The notes under the pieces were generated by a model. The model was not told the origin of the DNA. It saw only the letters and a list, made by a program, of their open reading frames with translations, and searched no databases. Position numbers and translations under genes: made by a program. From Actinomycetes bacterium (GTDB lineage Bacteria; Actinomycetota; Acidimicrobiia; Acidimicrobiales; Palsa-688): a stretch of 55,340 nucleotides of DNA. The stretch lies in assembly GCA_021811865.1 (NCBI GenBank), contig JAKAQB010000018.1:1-55340 (forward strand), given 5' to 3'. Positions 46,887-55,340 of the stretch are shown here, in pieces (within the stretch, counting starts at the first letter, position 1; every line of letters begins with the position of its first letter).

Positions 46887-47831
46887 GTGACCACCTACAT
46901 CGTCAAGCGGCTGCTCGCGGCGCTGATCGTCGTCATCGGCGTCACGATGATCACCTTCGGGTTGCTGCACGTCATCTCGAGCTCGCCCGGACGGGCGGTG
47001 CTCGGCCTGCGCGCCAGCCTCCAGGCGGTCGCGGCGTTCAACAGGGCACACGGCTACGACAAGCCGATCTACATCCAGTACGTCCGTTACCTGGGGCAGC
47101 TGGTGCAGGGCAACCTCGGCTACTCCTACAAGGAGGGCCAGAGCGTCGCCAACCTCATCAAGGAGAACCTGGCGCGCAGCGCCTACCTGTCGGGCGCGGC
47201 GATCACGCTGGCCATCCTGCTGTCGTTCCCGGTCGGCATCTGGCAGGCCTACAAGCGCAACAGCATCTCCGACTACACCGTCACGGCCGTCGCCTTCACG
47301 CTGTACTCGATGCCGACGTTCTTCCTCGGCCTGCTGCTCATCGACTTCCTGGCACTGCGGCTCGGCTGGTTCCCGGTGGAGGCGGCCCAGCAGACCAACA
47401 TCCTCGCCGTCATCGCCAACATCCACGCCATGTTCCTGCCGATCATCACGCTGACGGCGGTGCAGATGGCGGCCTACTCCCGCTACATGCGCTCCTCGGC
47501 CCTCGACAACCTCGCCCAGGACTACATCCGCCTCGCCCGGGCCAAGGGCCTGTCGGAGCGGGCCGTGCTCACCCGCCACCTGTTCCGCAACTCGAGCCTG
47601 GCGATGATCACCCTGATCGGCCTGTCGATCCCCGCCCTGCTCGCCGGCAACCTCATCACCGAGAGCCTGTTCAACTACCCGGGCCTCGGCTTCCTCTTCT
47701 TCACCGCCCTGCAGAACGAGGACTACCCGGTGCTCCTCGCCATCACCCTCATGGGGGCGATCGCCGTCGTCGTGGGCAACCTGATCGCCGACATCGCCAT
47801 CACCGTGGCCGACCCGAGGGTCCGGCTGTGA
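46887..47831 (+). CDS. Peptide ABC transporter permease, DppB type
   Basis: 314 aa, six membrane helices. N-terminal TYIVKRLLAALIVVIGVTMITFGLLHV is the typical DppB start. The EAA loop for ATPase contact reads SALDNLAQDYIRLARAKGLSERAVLTRHLFRNS. The GTG start has AGGAGG at 46872-46877 and the stop overlaps the next permease gene by 4 bases. Confidence 0.94.
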   Translation: MTTYIVKRLLAALIVVIGVTMITFGLLHVISSSPGRAVLGLRASLQAVAAFNRAHGYDKPIYIQYVRYLGQLVQGNLGYSYKEGQSVANLIKENLARSAYLSGAAITLAILLSFPVGIWQAYKRNSISDYTVTAVAFTLYSMPTFFLGLLLIDFLALRLGWFPVEAAQQTNILAVIANIHAMFLPIITLTAVQMAAYSRYMRSSALDNLAQDYIRLARAKGLSERAVLTRHLFRNSSLAMITLIGLSIPALLAGNLITESLFNYPGLGFLFFTALQNEDYPVLLAITLMGAIAVVVGNLIADIAITVADPRVRL

Positions 47832-48850
47832 CCGCCCCCCGGCGGGACGCCGAGGTGGCCACCGGCCTCGCCGACGGCCCGGCTCCAGCGGCCGGTGGCG
47901 TCGTCGACGACCGAGCCGAGCTCCAGGTCGCCCTGGCGCCCAACGCCGAGGCGGCCTTGGGCGGCCCGATCGTAGCCCCCGAGGGTGGCGAGGTGCAGGT
48001 CCTCTCCAGCGGCTGGAGGCTGGCCGTCCGCTCCTTCGCCGAAAACAAGCTGGCCATCGTCGGCGTGGCGATCCTCGTCGTGATGGTGCTGTTCTGCTTC
48101 CTCGGCCCGGTCTTCTACCACGGCAACGTCCTCAGCGCGAACCCGGCCAACAGCGACCTGCCTCCCGGTCCCGGCTTCCCCCTCGGCACCGACCCCAACG
48201 GCTTCGACATCCTCGGCCAGCTCATGCACGGCGGCCAGGCGTCGCTCGAGGTTGGCTTCCTGGCCGCTGCGATCGCCACGGTGATCGGAACGATCTACGG
48301 CGCGGTCGCAGGCCTCGCCGGCGGGGTGGTCGACGGGATCATGATGCGGATCGTCGACGTGTTCCTGGCGATCCCGTTCCTCTTCATCGTGCTCATCCTG
48401 GCCACCAAGTACAGCGCCACCGTCGTCACCCTCGCCATCCTCCTCGGGGTCTTCTCCTGGCTCGTCCCTGCTCGCCTCGTGCGCGGCGAGGTGCTCTCGT
48501 TGAAGACCCGGGACTTCGTGGCCGCCGCCAAGGTGATGGGCTCCACGCAGCGCCGGCAGGTGTTCCGCCACCTCATCCCCAACGCCCTGTCGGTCGTGAT
48601 CGTCAACGTCACCTTCCAGGTGGCGAATGCCATCCTCGCCCTTGCCTTCCTCGGCTTCCTCGGCTTCGGCCTCAACTACCCCCAAGTGGACTGGGGCGAC
48701 ATGCTCTCCGGTGCCGAGACGGCCCTCTCGGACGGGTACTGGTGGCAGGTGTACCCCGTCGGGATCTGCCTCATCCTGGTCGTCATGGCCACCAACTTCA
48801 TCGGCGACGCGCTCCGGGACGCATTCGACGTGCGCCTCCGCCGCCGCTAG
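47828..48850 (+). CDS. Peptide ABC transporter permease, DppC type
   Basis: 340 aa. A ~65-residue soluble N-terminal extension rich in Ala/Glu/Asp precedes the OppC_N segment (RLAVRSFAENKLAIVGVAILVVMVLFCFLG). Conserved HPLGTDPNG-like GFPLGTDPNGFDILGQLMHGGQASLEVGF follows, and the EAA loop is EVLSLKTRDFVAAAKVMGSTQRRQVFRHLIPNA. Pairs with the preceding DppB to form the channel. Confidence 0.94.
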   Translation: MTAPRRDAEVATGLADGPAPAAGGVVDDRAELQVALAPNAEAALGGPIVAPEGGEVQVLSSGWRLAVRSFAENKLAIVGVAILVVMVLFCFLGPVFYHGNVLSANPANSDLPPGPGFPLGTDPNGFDILGQLMHGGQASLEVGFLAAAIATVIGTIYGAVAGLAGGVVDGIMMRIVDVFLAIPFLFIVLILATKYSATVVTLAILLGVFSWLVPARLVRGEVLSLKTRDFVAAAKVMGSTQRRQVFRHLIPNALSVVIVNVTFQVANAILALAFLGFLGFGLNYPQVDWGDMLSGAETALSDGYWWQVYPVGICLILVVMATNFIGDALRDAFDVRLRRR

Positions 48851-48865
48851 CCCCCCGGAGGTCCG

Positions 48866-50965
48866 GTGCCCCCCGTGCTCGACGTCTCCCACCTCTCCAC
48901 CCACATCCGCCTGACCAGCTCGGTCGTGCACGCCGTCGACGACGTGAGCTTCCACGTCGAGGCAGGCGAGACGCTCGGCATCGTCGGTGAGTCGGGCTGC
49001 GGCAAGTCCATGACCGGCCTGTCGATCATGAACCTGCTCCCCAATGGCGGGCACATAGTCAAGGGATCGATCAGCTTCGACGGCCGGGAGCTGGTCGGCA
49101 TGCCGATCCCGGAGATGCGCAGGATCCGCGGCAACGACATCGCCATGATCTTCCAGGACTCGGCGAGCTCCCTCAACCCGACGGCCACGATCGGCGCCCA
49201 GGTCGCCGAGCCGGTGGTCCTGCACCGGGGCGCGAGCAAGAAGGAGGCACTCGATCGGGTCGTCGAGGCGCTCACCCTGGTGGGGGTCCCACGCCCCAAG
49301 GAACGCCTCGACGACTACCCTCACCAGCTGTCCGGTGGCCTGCGCCAGCGGGTCATGATCGCGATCGCCCTGTCGTGCGACCCCAAGGTGCTGATCGCCG
49401 ACGAGCCGACGACCGCCCTCGACGTCACGATCCAGGCGCAGATCCTCGCCCTGCTCGACGACCTCAAGGCCAAGCTGGGCATGGCGATCATCCTCGTCAC
49501 CCACGACATGGGCGTGGTCGCCGGCCGCGCCGACCGGGTCAACGTCATGTACGCCGGTCACATCGTCGAGGCGGCCAGGACCGACGAGCTGTTCGCCGAG
49601 ATGCACCACCCCTACACGCAGGGGCTGCTGGCGTCGATCCCCCGCCTCGACCAGGACAACCGTGAGCGCCTGTACAGCATCCCGGGCCTCCCGCCCGACC
49701 TGACCAGCCCGCCACCGGGCTGCCGCTACGCCCCTCGCTGCCCGCGGGCCGACGAGAGGTGCCGCACCGACGAGCCGCCGCTCGTGCCGGGAACGGTCGA
49801 TTTCTCCCGCAACGGGGACGCCAGGACCGCCGCTGCCCCCGGGCACCTCTTCGCCTGCTGGCACCCGGTGGACGGGCCGGCGACCCTGGCCCTGGCCCAC
49901 GAGGAGGTCGGCGCCGAGGTCCGGCGCGACGAGGAGCCCCTCCTCGACCTGCGGCACCTGGTCAAGGAGTTCCCGGTTACGGCCGGCGCCATCTTGAAGC
50001 GCAAGGTCGGCTCGGTGAAAGCCGTGTCTGACGTGTCAGCCCAGGTGGACAAGGGCGAGATCTACGGTCTCGTCGGCGAGTCGGGGTGCGGCAAGACGAC
50101 CCTCGGCAAGCTGATAGTCGGCTTGGAGCCGCCCGACAGGGGCAGCGTGCTCCTGGAGGGCAAGGAGGTCTTCAACGCCCGCGGCGGGGAGCTGCGCCAC
50201 CGGCGCCGGGACTTGCAGATGATGTTCCAGGATCCCTACTCCTCGCTCGACCCGCGCATGCGCGTGGGGGCGATCCTGCGCGAACCGCTCGTCATCCAGG
50301 GGGTGGGGAGCCGCCAGGAGCAGGACAGGATCATCATGGAGCTGTTGCGGGAGGTCGGGCTGCCCGCCAACGCGACCGAGCGTTACCCCCACGAGTTCTC
50401 CGGCGGCCAGCGCCAGCGCATCGGCCTGGCCCGTGCCCTCACCCTCAACCCCCGGGTGATCGTCGCCGACGAGCCCGTCAGCGCTCTCGACGTGTCGATC
50501 CGGTCACAGGTCCTCAACCTCATGCGGCGGTTGCAGTCGACCCACGGCATGTCCTACGTGGTGATCTCCCACGACCTCGCCGTCGTCAAGTACCTGTCGG
50601 GGCGGATCGGCGTCATGTACCTGGGGAAGCTGGTGGAGGAGGGCGGCGGCGAGGACATCTACCGCCGGCCGGCCCACCCGTACACGGCGGCCCTCATCGA
50701 CACGATCCCGATCCCCGACCCCGAGCTGGAGCGGGCCAAGACCAAGGTCGGCATCCGGGGCGAGCTGCCCAGCCCGGTCAACCCGCCGTCGGGCTGCCGG
50801 TTCCGGACCCGCTGCCCCCGAGCCCAGCAGCTCTGTGCCGACGAGGAGCCGGAGCTCCGCCCCTTTGGGACCGGGCACGTCGCGGCCTGCCACTTCCCGC
50901 TGCAGGAGCCGATGAGGGAGCCGGCGGGGGCGAGCGCCGCCGGCACCGGCGCCGCCGAGTCGTAA
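48866..50965 (+). CDS. Fused double ATPase (DppD-DppF) of the peptide transporter
   Basis: 699 aa containing both ATPase halves in one chain. Half 1: Walker [10 protein letters not shown], signature LSGGLRQRV, Walker [13 protein letters not shown]. Half 2: [30 protein letters not shown]. Each half ends with the oligopeptide-type Cys motif ([14 protein letters not shown]...C and [14 protein letters not shown]...C), which in characterised Opp/Dpp ATPases binds an Fe-S cluster. It starts 15 bp after the second permease. Fusion makes a heterodimer in fixed 1:1 ratio. Confidence 0.95.
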   Translation: MPPVLDVSHLSTHIRLTSSVVHAVDDVSFHVEAGETLGIVGESGCGKSMTGLSIMNLLPNGGHIVKGSISFDGRELVGMPIPEMRRIRGNDIAMIFQDSASSLNPTATIGAQVAEPVVLHRGASKKEALDRVVEALTLVGVPRPKERLDDYPHQLSGGLRQRVMIAIALSCDPKVLIADEPTTALDVTIQAQILALLDDLKAKLGMAIILVTHDMGVVAGRADRVNVMYAGHIVEAARTDELFAEMHHPYTQGLLASIPRLDQDNRERLYSIPGLPPDLTSPPPGCRYAPRCPRADERCRTDEPPLVPGTVDFSRNGDARTAAAPGHLFACWHPVDGPATLALAHEEVGAEVRRDEEPLLDLRHLVKEFPVTAGAILKRKVGSVKAVSDVSAQVDKGEIYGLVGESGCGKTTLGKLIVGLEPPDRGSVLLEGKEVFNARGGELRHRRRDLQMMFQDPYSSLDPRMRVGAILREPLVIQGVGSRQEQDRIIMELLREVGLPANATERYPHEFSGGQRQRIGLARALTLNPRVIVADEPVSALDVSIRSQVLNLMRRLQSTHGMSYVVISHDLAVVKYLSGRIGVMYLGKLVEEGGGEDIYRRPAHPYTAALIDTIPIPDPELERAKTKVGIRGELPSPVNPPSGCRFRTRCPRAQQLCADEEPELRPFGTGHVAACHFPLQEPMREPAGASAAGTGAAES

Positions 50966-50997
50966 CGCTGGCGGGGATCGCTCTGCGGCGCCGGAGG

Positions 50998-52731
50998 ATG
51001 TTGCGGCCGGCCCCGGCCGGGTCGAAGATCGCGGCTACGGCCGCCGCCTTGGCGGCGGTTCTGGCGCTGTCGGCCTGCGGCGGCCCACCGCCGCGCCGGC
51101 AGGCGACCCCGCCGTCGACGGCGTCGCTGCTGGCACCCACCCTCGCCGGCCCGGCGGAGACGGGAGGGTCGATCACCGTCGGGCTGCCGGGCGCGACCAC
51201 CAACTGGAACCCGCTCGCCGCCACCGGGCCCTCCGGCCCCGGGGCCCGGGTCCCCGACCCGGTGCGCCAGATCGTCACCGATGCCGTGCTGCCGTCGGCG
51301 TTCGTGGTCGGGCCAGGCCTCACGCCGCTGCTCGACCACCAGGTCGTGACATCGGCGGCGGTCACCGCCACCGACCCGCAGACGGTGACCTACCGGATCA
51401 ACCCCAGGGCGACATGGTCCGACGGGGTGCCGGTCACCGCCGCCGACTTCGCTTACACATGGCAGGCGGACTCGGGGCGGGCGGCCTTCCGGGACGTGGG
51501 TGGGGCGGCCTACACGCCGGCATCGACCGCCGGCTACGCCGACGTGACCTCGGTGCGGGGATCCGACGCGGGTCGGACGGTGGTCGTCACCTTCGCCTCC
51601 CCCGACCCGGCCTGGCAGGCGCTGTTCTCGCCGATCCTGCCCGCCCATGTGGGGCGGGCCGTCGGCTTCGACCACGGCTTCACCAACCCGGTCCGCGACC
51701 TGGTGTCGGCCGGCCCGATGGTCGTGCAGTCCTACCAGCCGGGGGTGGCCGTCACGCTGGTCCGCAACCCGGCGTGGTGGGGTCCCGCCTCGCAGCTGTC
51801 CACCGTGACCGTCGACTTCGTCAGCGACCCGTCCGTCGCCGGCGCCAGCCTGCTCACCGGCCAGCTCGACGCCGCTCTCCTCACGTTCACCCCCGGGGCG
51901 GCCAAGACCCTCCGGGCCACACCGGGGTTGAGCGTCGCCACCCAGACGTCGGCGGTCTACGACGACCTGATCTTAGACGAGAGGGCCGGACCCTTCGCCC
52001 AGGCGGTTGCCCGCCGGGCGGTGTTGCTCGCCGTGGACCGCTCGGCGCTGGCCGAGCTGGCCGACACCCACGGCGACGTCGGTGCGCTGCCCGTGGGCAA
52101 CCGGGCGTTCCTGCCCGGCGAGCCGGGCTACCGCGACGACAGCTCCGACCTCGGCCAGGGTGGCCTCGCCACGGCCCGGTCCCTCCTCGCCGGCGCCGGC
52201 TTCACGCTGGCGGGCACCACCCTCCTCGACCCGGCCGGCCACCCCGTCGCCGTGCGCCTCCTCGTCGCCGTCACCTCGCCGCTCACCTCCCTCGAGGTGA
52301 CGTCGGTGGTGTCCGCCTGCCACAGCCTCGGAATGGCGGTTTCCGAGCAGGTGGTCGCAGGGGCGTCGGCGCTCACCGCGCTGGGGGGAAAGGGCTGGAA
52401 CCTGGCGCTCGTGCCCGAAGCGGTCGGCACTTTCCCCTCCTCCCTGGCGCAGATCTACGGCTCGGGGGCCGCCGGCAACCTCACCGGCTACTCGAGCGCC
52501 ACGATGGACGCCCTCCTCGCCCGCCTGGCCTCCGAGCCCGCCGGGCCGGCCCGGCAGCGCCTCGCCGACCAGGTCGACGCCCAGGCGTGGGCGGACGCCG
52601 TCGACCTGCCGCTGATGTTCGAGCCGCAGCTGTGGGCCGTCCAGTCCCGCTACACCGGCATCGGCCCCGCCCCCGGACCCGACGGCCCCGCCTGGGACAT
52701 CACCCGCTGGGCGCTGCCGGCCGGCACGTAG
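50998..52731 (+). CDS. Second SBP_bac_5 lipoprotein
   Basis: 577 aa. Signal peptide with lipobox LSAC (Cys27). The core contains GGSITVGLPGATTNWNPLA, VTYRINPRATWSDGVPVTAADFAYTW, AGPMVVQSYQPGVAVTLVRNPAWWG and RRAVLLAVDRSALAELAD, as in peptide-binding proteins. GGAGG abuts the ATG at 50998, an unusually short spacing; the frame is open upstream, but over the fused ATPase gene. It follows that gene by 32 bp, so the operon encodes two different binding proteins for one membrane complex. Confidence 0.9.
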   Translation: MLRPAPAGSKIAATAAALAAVLALSACGGPPPRRQATPPSTASLLAPTLAGPAETGGSITVGLPGATTNWNPLAATGPSGPGARVPDPVRQIVTDAVLPSAFVVGPGLTPLLDHQVVTSAAVTATDPQTVTYRINPRATWSDGVPVTAADFAYTWQADSGRAAFRDVGGAAYTPASTAGYADVTSVRGSDAGRTVVVTFASPDPAWQALFSPILPAHVGRAVGFDHGFTNPVRDLVSAGPMVVQSYQPGVAVTLVRNPAWWGPASQLSTVTVDFVSDPSVAGASLLTGQLDAALLTFTPGAAKTLRATPGLSVATQTSAVYDDLILDERAGPFAQAVARRAVLLAVDRSALAELADTHGDVGALPVGNRAFLPGEPGYRDDSSDLGQGGLATARSLLAGAGFTLAGTTLLDPAGHPVAVRLLVAVTSPLTSLEVTSVVSACHSLGMAVSEQVVAGASALTALGGKGWNLALVPEAVGTFPSSLAQIYGSGAAGNLTGYSSATMDALLARLASEPAGPARQRLADQVDAQAWADAVDLPLMFEPQLWAVQSRYTGIGPAPGPDGPAWDITRWALPAGT

Positions 52732-52742
52732 GCTCCCGCCCG

Positions 52743-53657
52743 ATGCCCTCGCTGCCCGGCGTGTCCGCCCTCTTCGACGCCGGCACATGGGAGCCGGTCG
52801 GCGGCTTCGAGCTCACCGACGTCACCTACCACCGGGCGGCGGGCCAGGGCGTCGTCCGGGTCGCCATCGACCGCCCGGAGGTGCGCAACGCCTTCCGCCC
52901 CCAGACCGTCGACGAGCTGCACCAGGCACTCGACCATGCCCGCCGGAGCGCCGACGTCGGCTGCGTGCTGCTCACCGGCAACGGCCCCTCGCCCCGGGAC
53001 GGCGGGTGGGCGTTCTGCTCGGGGGGCGACCAGCGCATCCGTGGCCGGGACGGTTACCGCTACACCTCCGCCGAAAGCGACGCCCACATCGACCCTGCCC
53101 GCACCGGTCGCCTGCACATCCTCGAGGTGCAGCGGCTCATCCGCTTCATGCCTAAGGTCGTCATCGCCGTGGTCCCCGGGTGGGCGGCGGGCGGCGGCCA
53201 CAGCCTCCACGTGGTCTGCGACCTGACCCTGGCGAGCGAGGAGCACGCCCGGTTCAAGCAGACGGACGCCGACGTGGCGAGCTTCGACGGGGGGTTCGGT
53301 TCGGCGTACCTGGCGCGCCAGGTCGGCCAGAAGTTCGCCCGCCAGATCTTCTTCCTCGCCGACACCTACACCGCCGAGGAGGGCGTGCGCATGGGGACGG
53401 TCAACGCCGCCGTGCCCCACGAGCGCTTGGAGGCCGTCGCGCTGGAGTGGGCCGCCCGCATCAACGCCAAGAGCCCCACGTCGATCCGGATGCTCAAGTA
53501 CGCGTTCAACCTGATCGACGACGGCCTGGTCGGCCAGCAGCTCTTCGCCGGCGAGGCGACGCGCCTGGCGTACATGACCGAGGAGGCGGAGGAGGGGAGG
53601 GATGCGTTCTTGGAGAAGAGGGCACCGGAGTGGGACCGGTTCCCGTGGCACTACTAG
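52743..53657 (+). CDS. menB: 1,4-dihydroxy-2-naphthoyl-CoA synthase
   Basis: 304-aa crotonase-fold enzyme of menaquinone synthesis. It contains IDRPEVRNAFRPQTVDEL, GGWAFCSGGDQRIRG (MenB-specific FCSGGDQ), PGWAAGGGHSLHVVCDLTLAS for the oxyanion hole, and DADVASFDGGFGSAYLARQVG. C-terminal EKRAPEWDRFPWHY is the family ending. It starts 11 bp after the second SBP gene; no other men gene is in the window. The stop overlaps the convergent acetyltransferase gene by 4 bases. Confidence 0.95.
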   Translation: MPSLPGVSALFDAGTWEPVGGFELTDVTYHRAAGQGVVRVAIDRPEVRNAFRPQTVDELHQALDHARRSADVGCVLLTGNGPSPRDGGWAFCSGGDQRIRGRDGYRYTSAESDAHIDPARTGRLHILEVQRLIRFMPKVVIAVVPGWAAGGGHSLHVVCDLTLASEEHARFKQTDADVASFDGGFGSAYLARQVGQKFARQIFFLADTYTAEEGVRMGTVNAAVPHERLEAVALEWAARINAKSPTSIRMLKYAFNLIDDGLVGQQLFAGEATRLAYMTEEAEEGRDAFLEKRAPEWDRFPWHY

Positions 53658-54151
53658 GGCCGGAGGGCGAGCTCCCAGAGGACGAATCCGTCGTCGCCCC
53701 GGCTGCTGCAGGAAAAGCCGGCGTTGCGCAGGACCGACTGGCTCGGCAGGTTGGCGGGGGCCGTCCGGGCCGTGACCTTCCGAACTCCCCCCGAGCGCAG
53801 CATCTCGACCAGCACCTGGACCGCCTCGGTCGTGAGGCCCTGGTTGCGCCACTCCGGCGCGATGCCGTAGCCGATCTCCACCGTGCCGGTGCCGTCGGGC
53901 GGCCGGTGGCACCCGATCCCGCCGACGACGGTCCCGACCCGGGCGAGGACGATCTGGTAAGGCAGGAACAGCTCCGGCACCTCCGGCGGCGGGGGCCGAT
54001 CGGTGAGGAACCGCGAGATGTCCTGGTCGCCCTCGGTCGGGTACCCCGGCGACCAGTCCGGCCGGCGGTCGTTGCTGAGCACGGCGCGCGCCATCTCGAT
54101 CTCCAGCGGGCGCAGCAGGATGCGCCGGGGCTCGGCCGCGGGCAGTGCCAC
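53654..54151 (-). CDS. GNAT-family N-acetyltransferase
   Basis: 165 aa. RimJ/RimL-like acetyltransferase with the acetyl-CoA region VEIGYGIAPEWRNQGLTTEAVQVLVEMLRSGGV and N-[KR]-x-S-x-x-V-L-x-x-x-GF ending (ANLPSQSVLRNAGF). N-terminal RRILLRPLEIEMARAVLS suggests the subset that acts on small molecules or N termini. GTG start at 54151. Substrate unknown. Confidence 0.87.
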   Translation of the reverse strand: MALPAAEPRRILLRPLEIEMARAVLSNDRRPDWSPGYPTEGDQDISRFLTDRPPPPEVPELFLPYQIVLARVGTVVGGIGCHRPPDGTGTVEIGYGIAPEWRNQGLTTEAVQVLVEMLRSGGVRKVTARTAPANLPSQSVLRNAGFSCSSRGDDGFVLWELALRP

Positions 54152-54221
54152 AGGCCGAACGTACCTCGCCCCTCGCCCCGCCGCTCGAGTGGCTGGGGGA
54201 GGTGTGGGCCGGCGCCGGCGG

Positions 54222-55340
54222 CTAACATGGCGCGCCGCGCCGGCTTAGGCCGGCGGCCACGTCGGAGTGGCGGAATAGGCAGACGCGCCAGCTTGAGGGG
54301 CTGGTGCCCGCAAGGGCGTGGGGGTTCAAGTCCCCCCTCCGACACTGACTTTCGCCCACGGCGCTGGTGCCTGGCGCTTCGGTGGTGCTGGCCGTTGGCC
54401 CACCGCTTGGCTGTGGACCTCGTGTGAGCGCGCCGCTGCTCCCCGGCTCGAGGTGCGACTCGACGGTCACCACCCGGCTGGCAGGGTCGTAGGTGAGTCG
54501 GAGCCCGAGCTTGCGGTAGACCTCGGCCTTGTCCTCCGGCGCGGCGGTGGCGAGCACGCCCAGGAGGTCGCCGAGGCCGCTCACCAGTGCGGCCAGCTGG
54601 TCGCGGGTCATGCGCCGGCTCCGCTGGCCGGTCGACCGTTCCAGCTCGACCTCGGCGGCGAGTCGCTCGGCTTGGACCTCGGCGATCCAGGTGCTCACGA
54701 CCGCCGGATCGGTGCCGGCCTCGAGGGCGGCGCGGTAGCGGGCGAGTCGGGCGTCGCACTCGGTCAACCGCCGACGCGCGGCCCGGCCCTTGGCCTGTCC
54801 GGCGTTGCCGGTCGATGAGGCTGCGGCCTCCAGCGCGTCGAGGGTGGAGTCGAGCTGACCGGGGTCGAACACCTGGGCCAGCCAGCCGTCGAGGGGTCTG
54901 AGGATCTGGTCCTCGCGGACGTAGACGTTCTTCGGGTGGTCGAGCTCGTTGGCCACCGCGTACTCGCTCGGGTAGCGGCAGCGGTAGTGGGCTCGTCCGT
55001 GGTTGGCGCTTCCCTGCATCTTGCGCTGGCAGAGGGCGCAGACGACGAGGCCGTGCAGCGCGAAGGGCTGGGAGGTGGGCCGCGCCTTGCGCACCACCGG
55101 GCGCCGCCGGCCGGCGGCGGCGAGGGTGCGCACAGCCCGGAACTGCTCGTCGGGCACGAGCGGCTCGTGGGTGAGCGCCTCGGAGACGATCCAGGCGTCC
55201 TCGTCGTTCCAGCGCATCTTGCTGACGTGGCCGAGCGCGACGTCGTCGACGTCGAGGAGCACCTCGTCGCGGCGCTGGCGGTTCCACACCTGGCGTCCGG
55301 TGTAGCGCGGGTTGGCGAGGATCGCCCGCACCGCCATCTT
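54222..55340 (-). CDS. Large serine recombinase, partial at the window edge
   Basis: C-terminal ~372 residues of a large serine integrase; the catalytic N-terminal domain lies beyond the right edge. Visible parts: Recombinase domain (VRAILANPRYTGRQVWNRQRRDEV ... ALTHEPLVPDEQF), zinc ribbon (LVVCALCQRKMQGSANH ... YRCRYPS), coiled coil rich in Arg/Glu/Ala, and TYDPASRVVTVES near the normal family end. After that the frame continues through ~30 low-complexity residues and then antisense to the whole tRNA-Leu (CRRGDLNPHALAGTSP). These last ~75 residues are probably not functional homology. It marks an integrated element next to the tRNA. Confidence 0.88.
   Translation of the reverse strand, partial: KMAVRAILANPRYTGRQVWNRQRRDEVLLDVDDVALGHVSKMRWNDEDAWIVSEALTHEPLVPDEQFRAVRTLAAAGRRRPVVRKARPTSQPFALHGLVVCALCQRKMQGSANHGRAHYRCRYPSEYAVANELDHPKNVYVREDQILRPLDGWLAQVFDPGQLDSTLDALEAAASSTGNAGQAKGRAARRRLTECDARLARYRAALEAGTDPAVVSTWIAEVQAERLAAEVELERSTGQRSRRMTRDQLAALVSGLGDLLGVLATAAPEDKAEVYRKLGLRLTYDPASRVVTVESHLEPGSSGALTRGPQPSGGPTASTTEAPGTSAVGESQCRRGDLNPHALAGTSPSSWRVCLFRHSDVAAGLSRRGAPC
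54223..54228 (+). promoter_or_regulatory. -10 box of the tRNA-Leu gene
   Basis: TAACAT lies 32 bases before the mature tRNA 5' end. The leader between them contains a hairpin CGCCGGC-TTAG-GCCGGCG (54238-54255), typical of a pre-tRNA 5' leader structure. Confidence 0.5.
54261..54344 (+). tRNA. tRNA-Leu (GAG)
   Basis: 84-nt class II tRNA. Acceptor stem GTCGGAG pairs with CTCCGAC and the discriminator is A. D-arm GGCGGAATAGGCAGACGC, anticodon stem CCAGC/GCTGG with loop TTGAGGG (anticodon GAG), variable arm TGCCCGCAAGGGCG, and T-arm GGGGG-TTCAAGT-CCCCC. CCA is not encoded; the following bases are CTG. Decodes CTC and CTT. The serine recombinase reading frame crosses it on the opposite strand. 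Confidence 0.97.

Overview
This window is chromosomal DNA of a very GC-rich actinobacterium. Evidence for this: an ANTAR response regulator of the PdtaR type, a BldC-like DNA-binding protein, an actinobacterial-type LexA box before uvrA, many GTG/TTG starts, probable leaderless promoters, and the syntenic backbone pdtaR - polA - rpsA - coaE - uvrB - uvrA - uvrC - rapZ - gap - pgk - tpiA - secG. A deep-branching class such as Acidimicrobiia would fit the unusual gene mix, but that assignment is inference.

Layout. (1) 0.2-3.0 kb: a coiled-coil hypothetical protein, pdtaR, and an iron-uptake operon on the minus strand (FTR1 permease followed by a DtxR-family repressor) with a palindromic operator at the permease start codon. 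(2) 3.1-7.5 kb: polA and rpsA; the S1 protein carries a repetitive acidic Pro/Ala/Glu/Ser tail. (3) 7.5-23.9 kb: an accessory block between rpsA and coaE. It holds an AbiEi/DUF559-type protein, a potassium locus (kdpE and kdpD on the minus strand; an OB-fold gene, kdpA, kdpB, kdpC, a small membrane ORF, kdpF and a universal stress protein on the plus strand), an amine-catabolism operon (Lrp regulator, aminotransferase, FAD oxidoreductase) with a truncated aldehyde dehydrogenase, alanine dehydrogenase, and a BldC-like regulator. (4) 24.2-35.9 kb: coaE-uvrB, two TrkA-type K+ regulatory proteins diverging from a KimA-like K+ transporter that has an OB-fold domain fused to its C terminus, then SOS-controlled uvrA and uvrC. 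(5) 36.0-39.5 kb: a three-gene minus-strand module (HlyD-like adaptor, membrane GT2 glycosyltransferase, small secreted protein). (6) 39.6-44.7 kb: methyltransferase, rapZ and the glycolytic operon gap-pgk-tpiA-secG; the usual cuvA/yvcK and whiA genes between rapZ and gap are absent. (7) 44.8-53.7 kb: an oligopeptide-type ABC transporter (two lipoproteins, two permeases, one fused double ATPase) followed by menB. (8) 53.6-55.3 kb: a GNAT acetyltransferase, tRNA-Leu(GAG), and the C-terminal part of a large serine recombinase that runs antisense across the tRNA and off the right edge, suggesting an integrated element at the tRNA.

The strongest theme is potassium. High-affinity KdpFABC with its KdpDE sensor, a KimA-like symporter and two TrkA subunits lie within about 20 kb. 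Two related OB-fold domains are each physically tied to a K+ importer: one is translationally coupled to kdpA and the other is fused to KimA. This linkage is the best candidate for something undescribed here.
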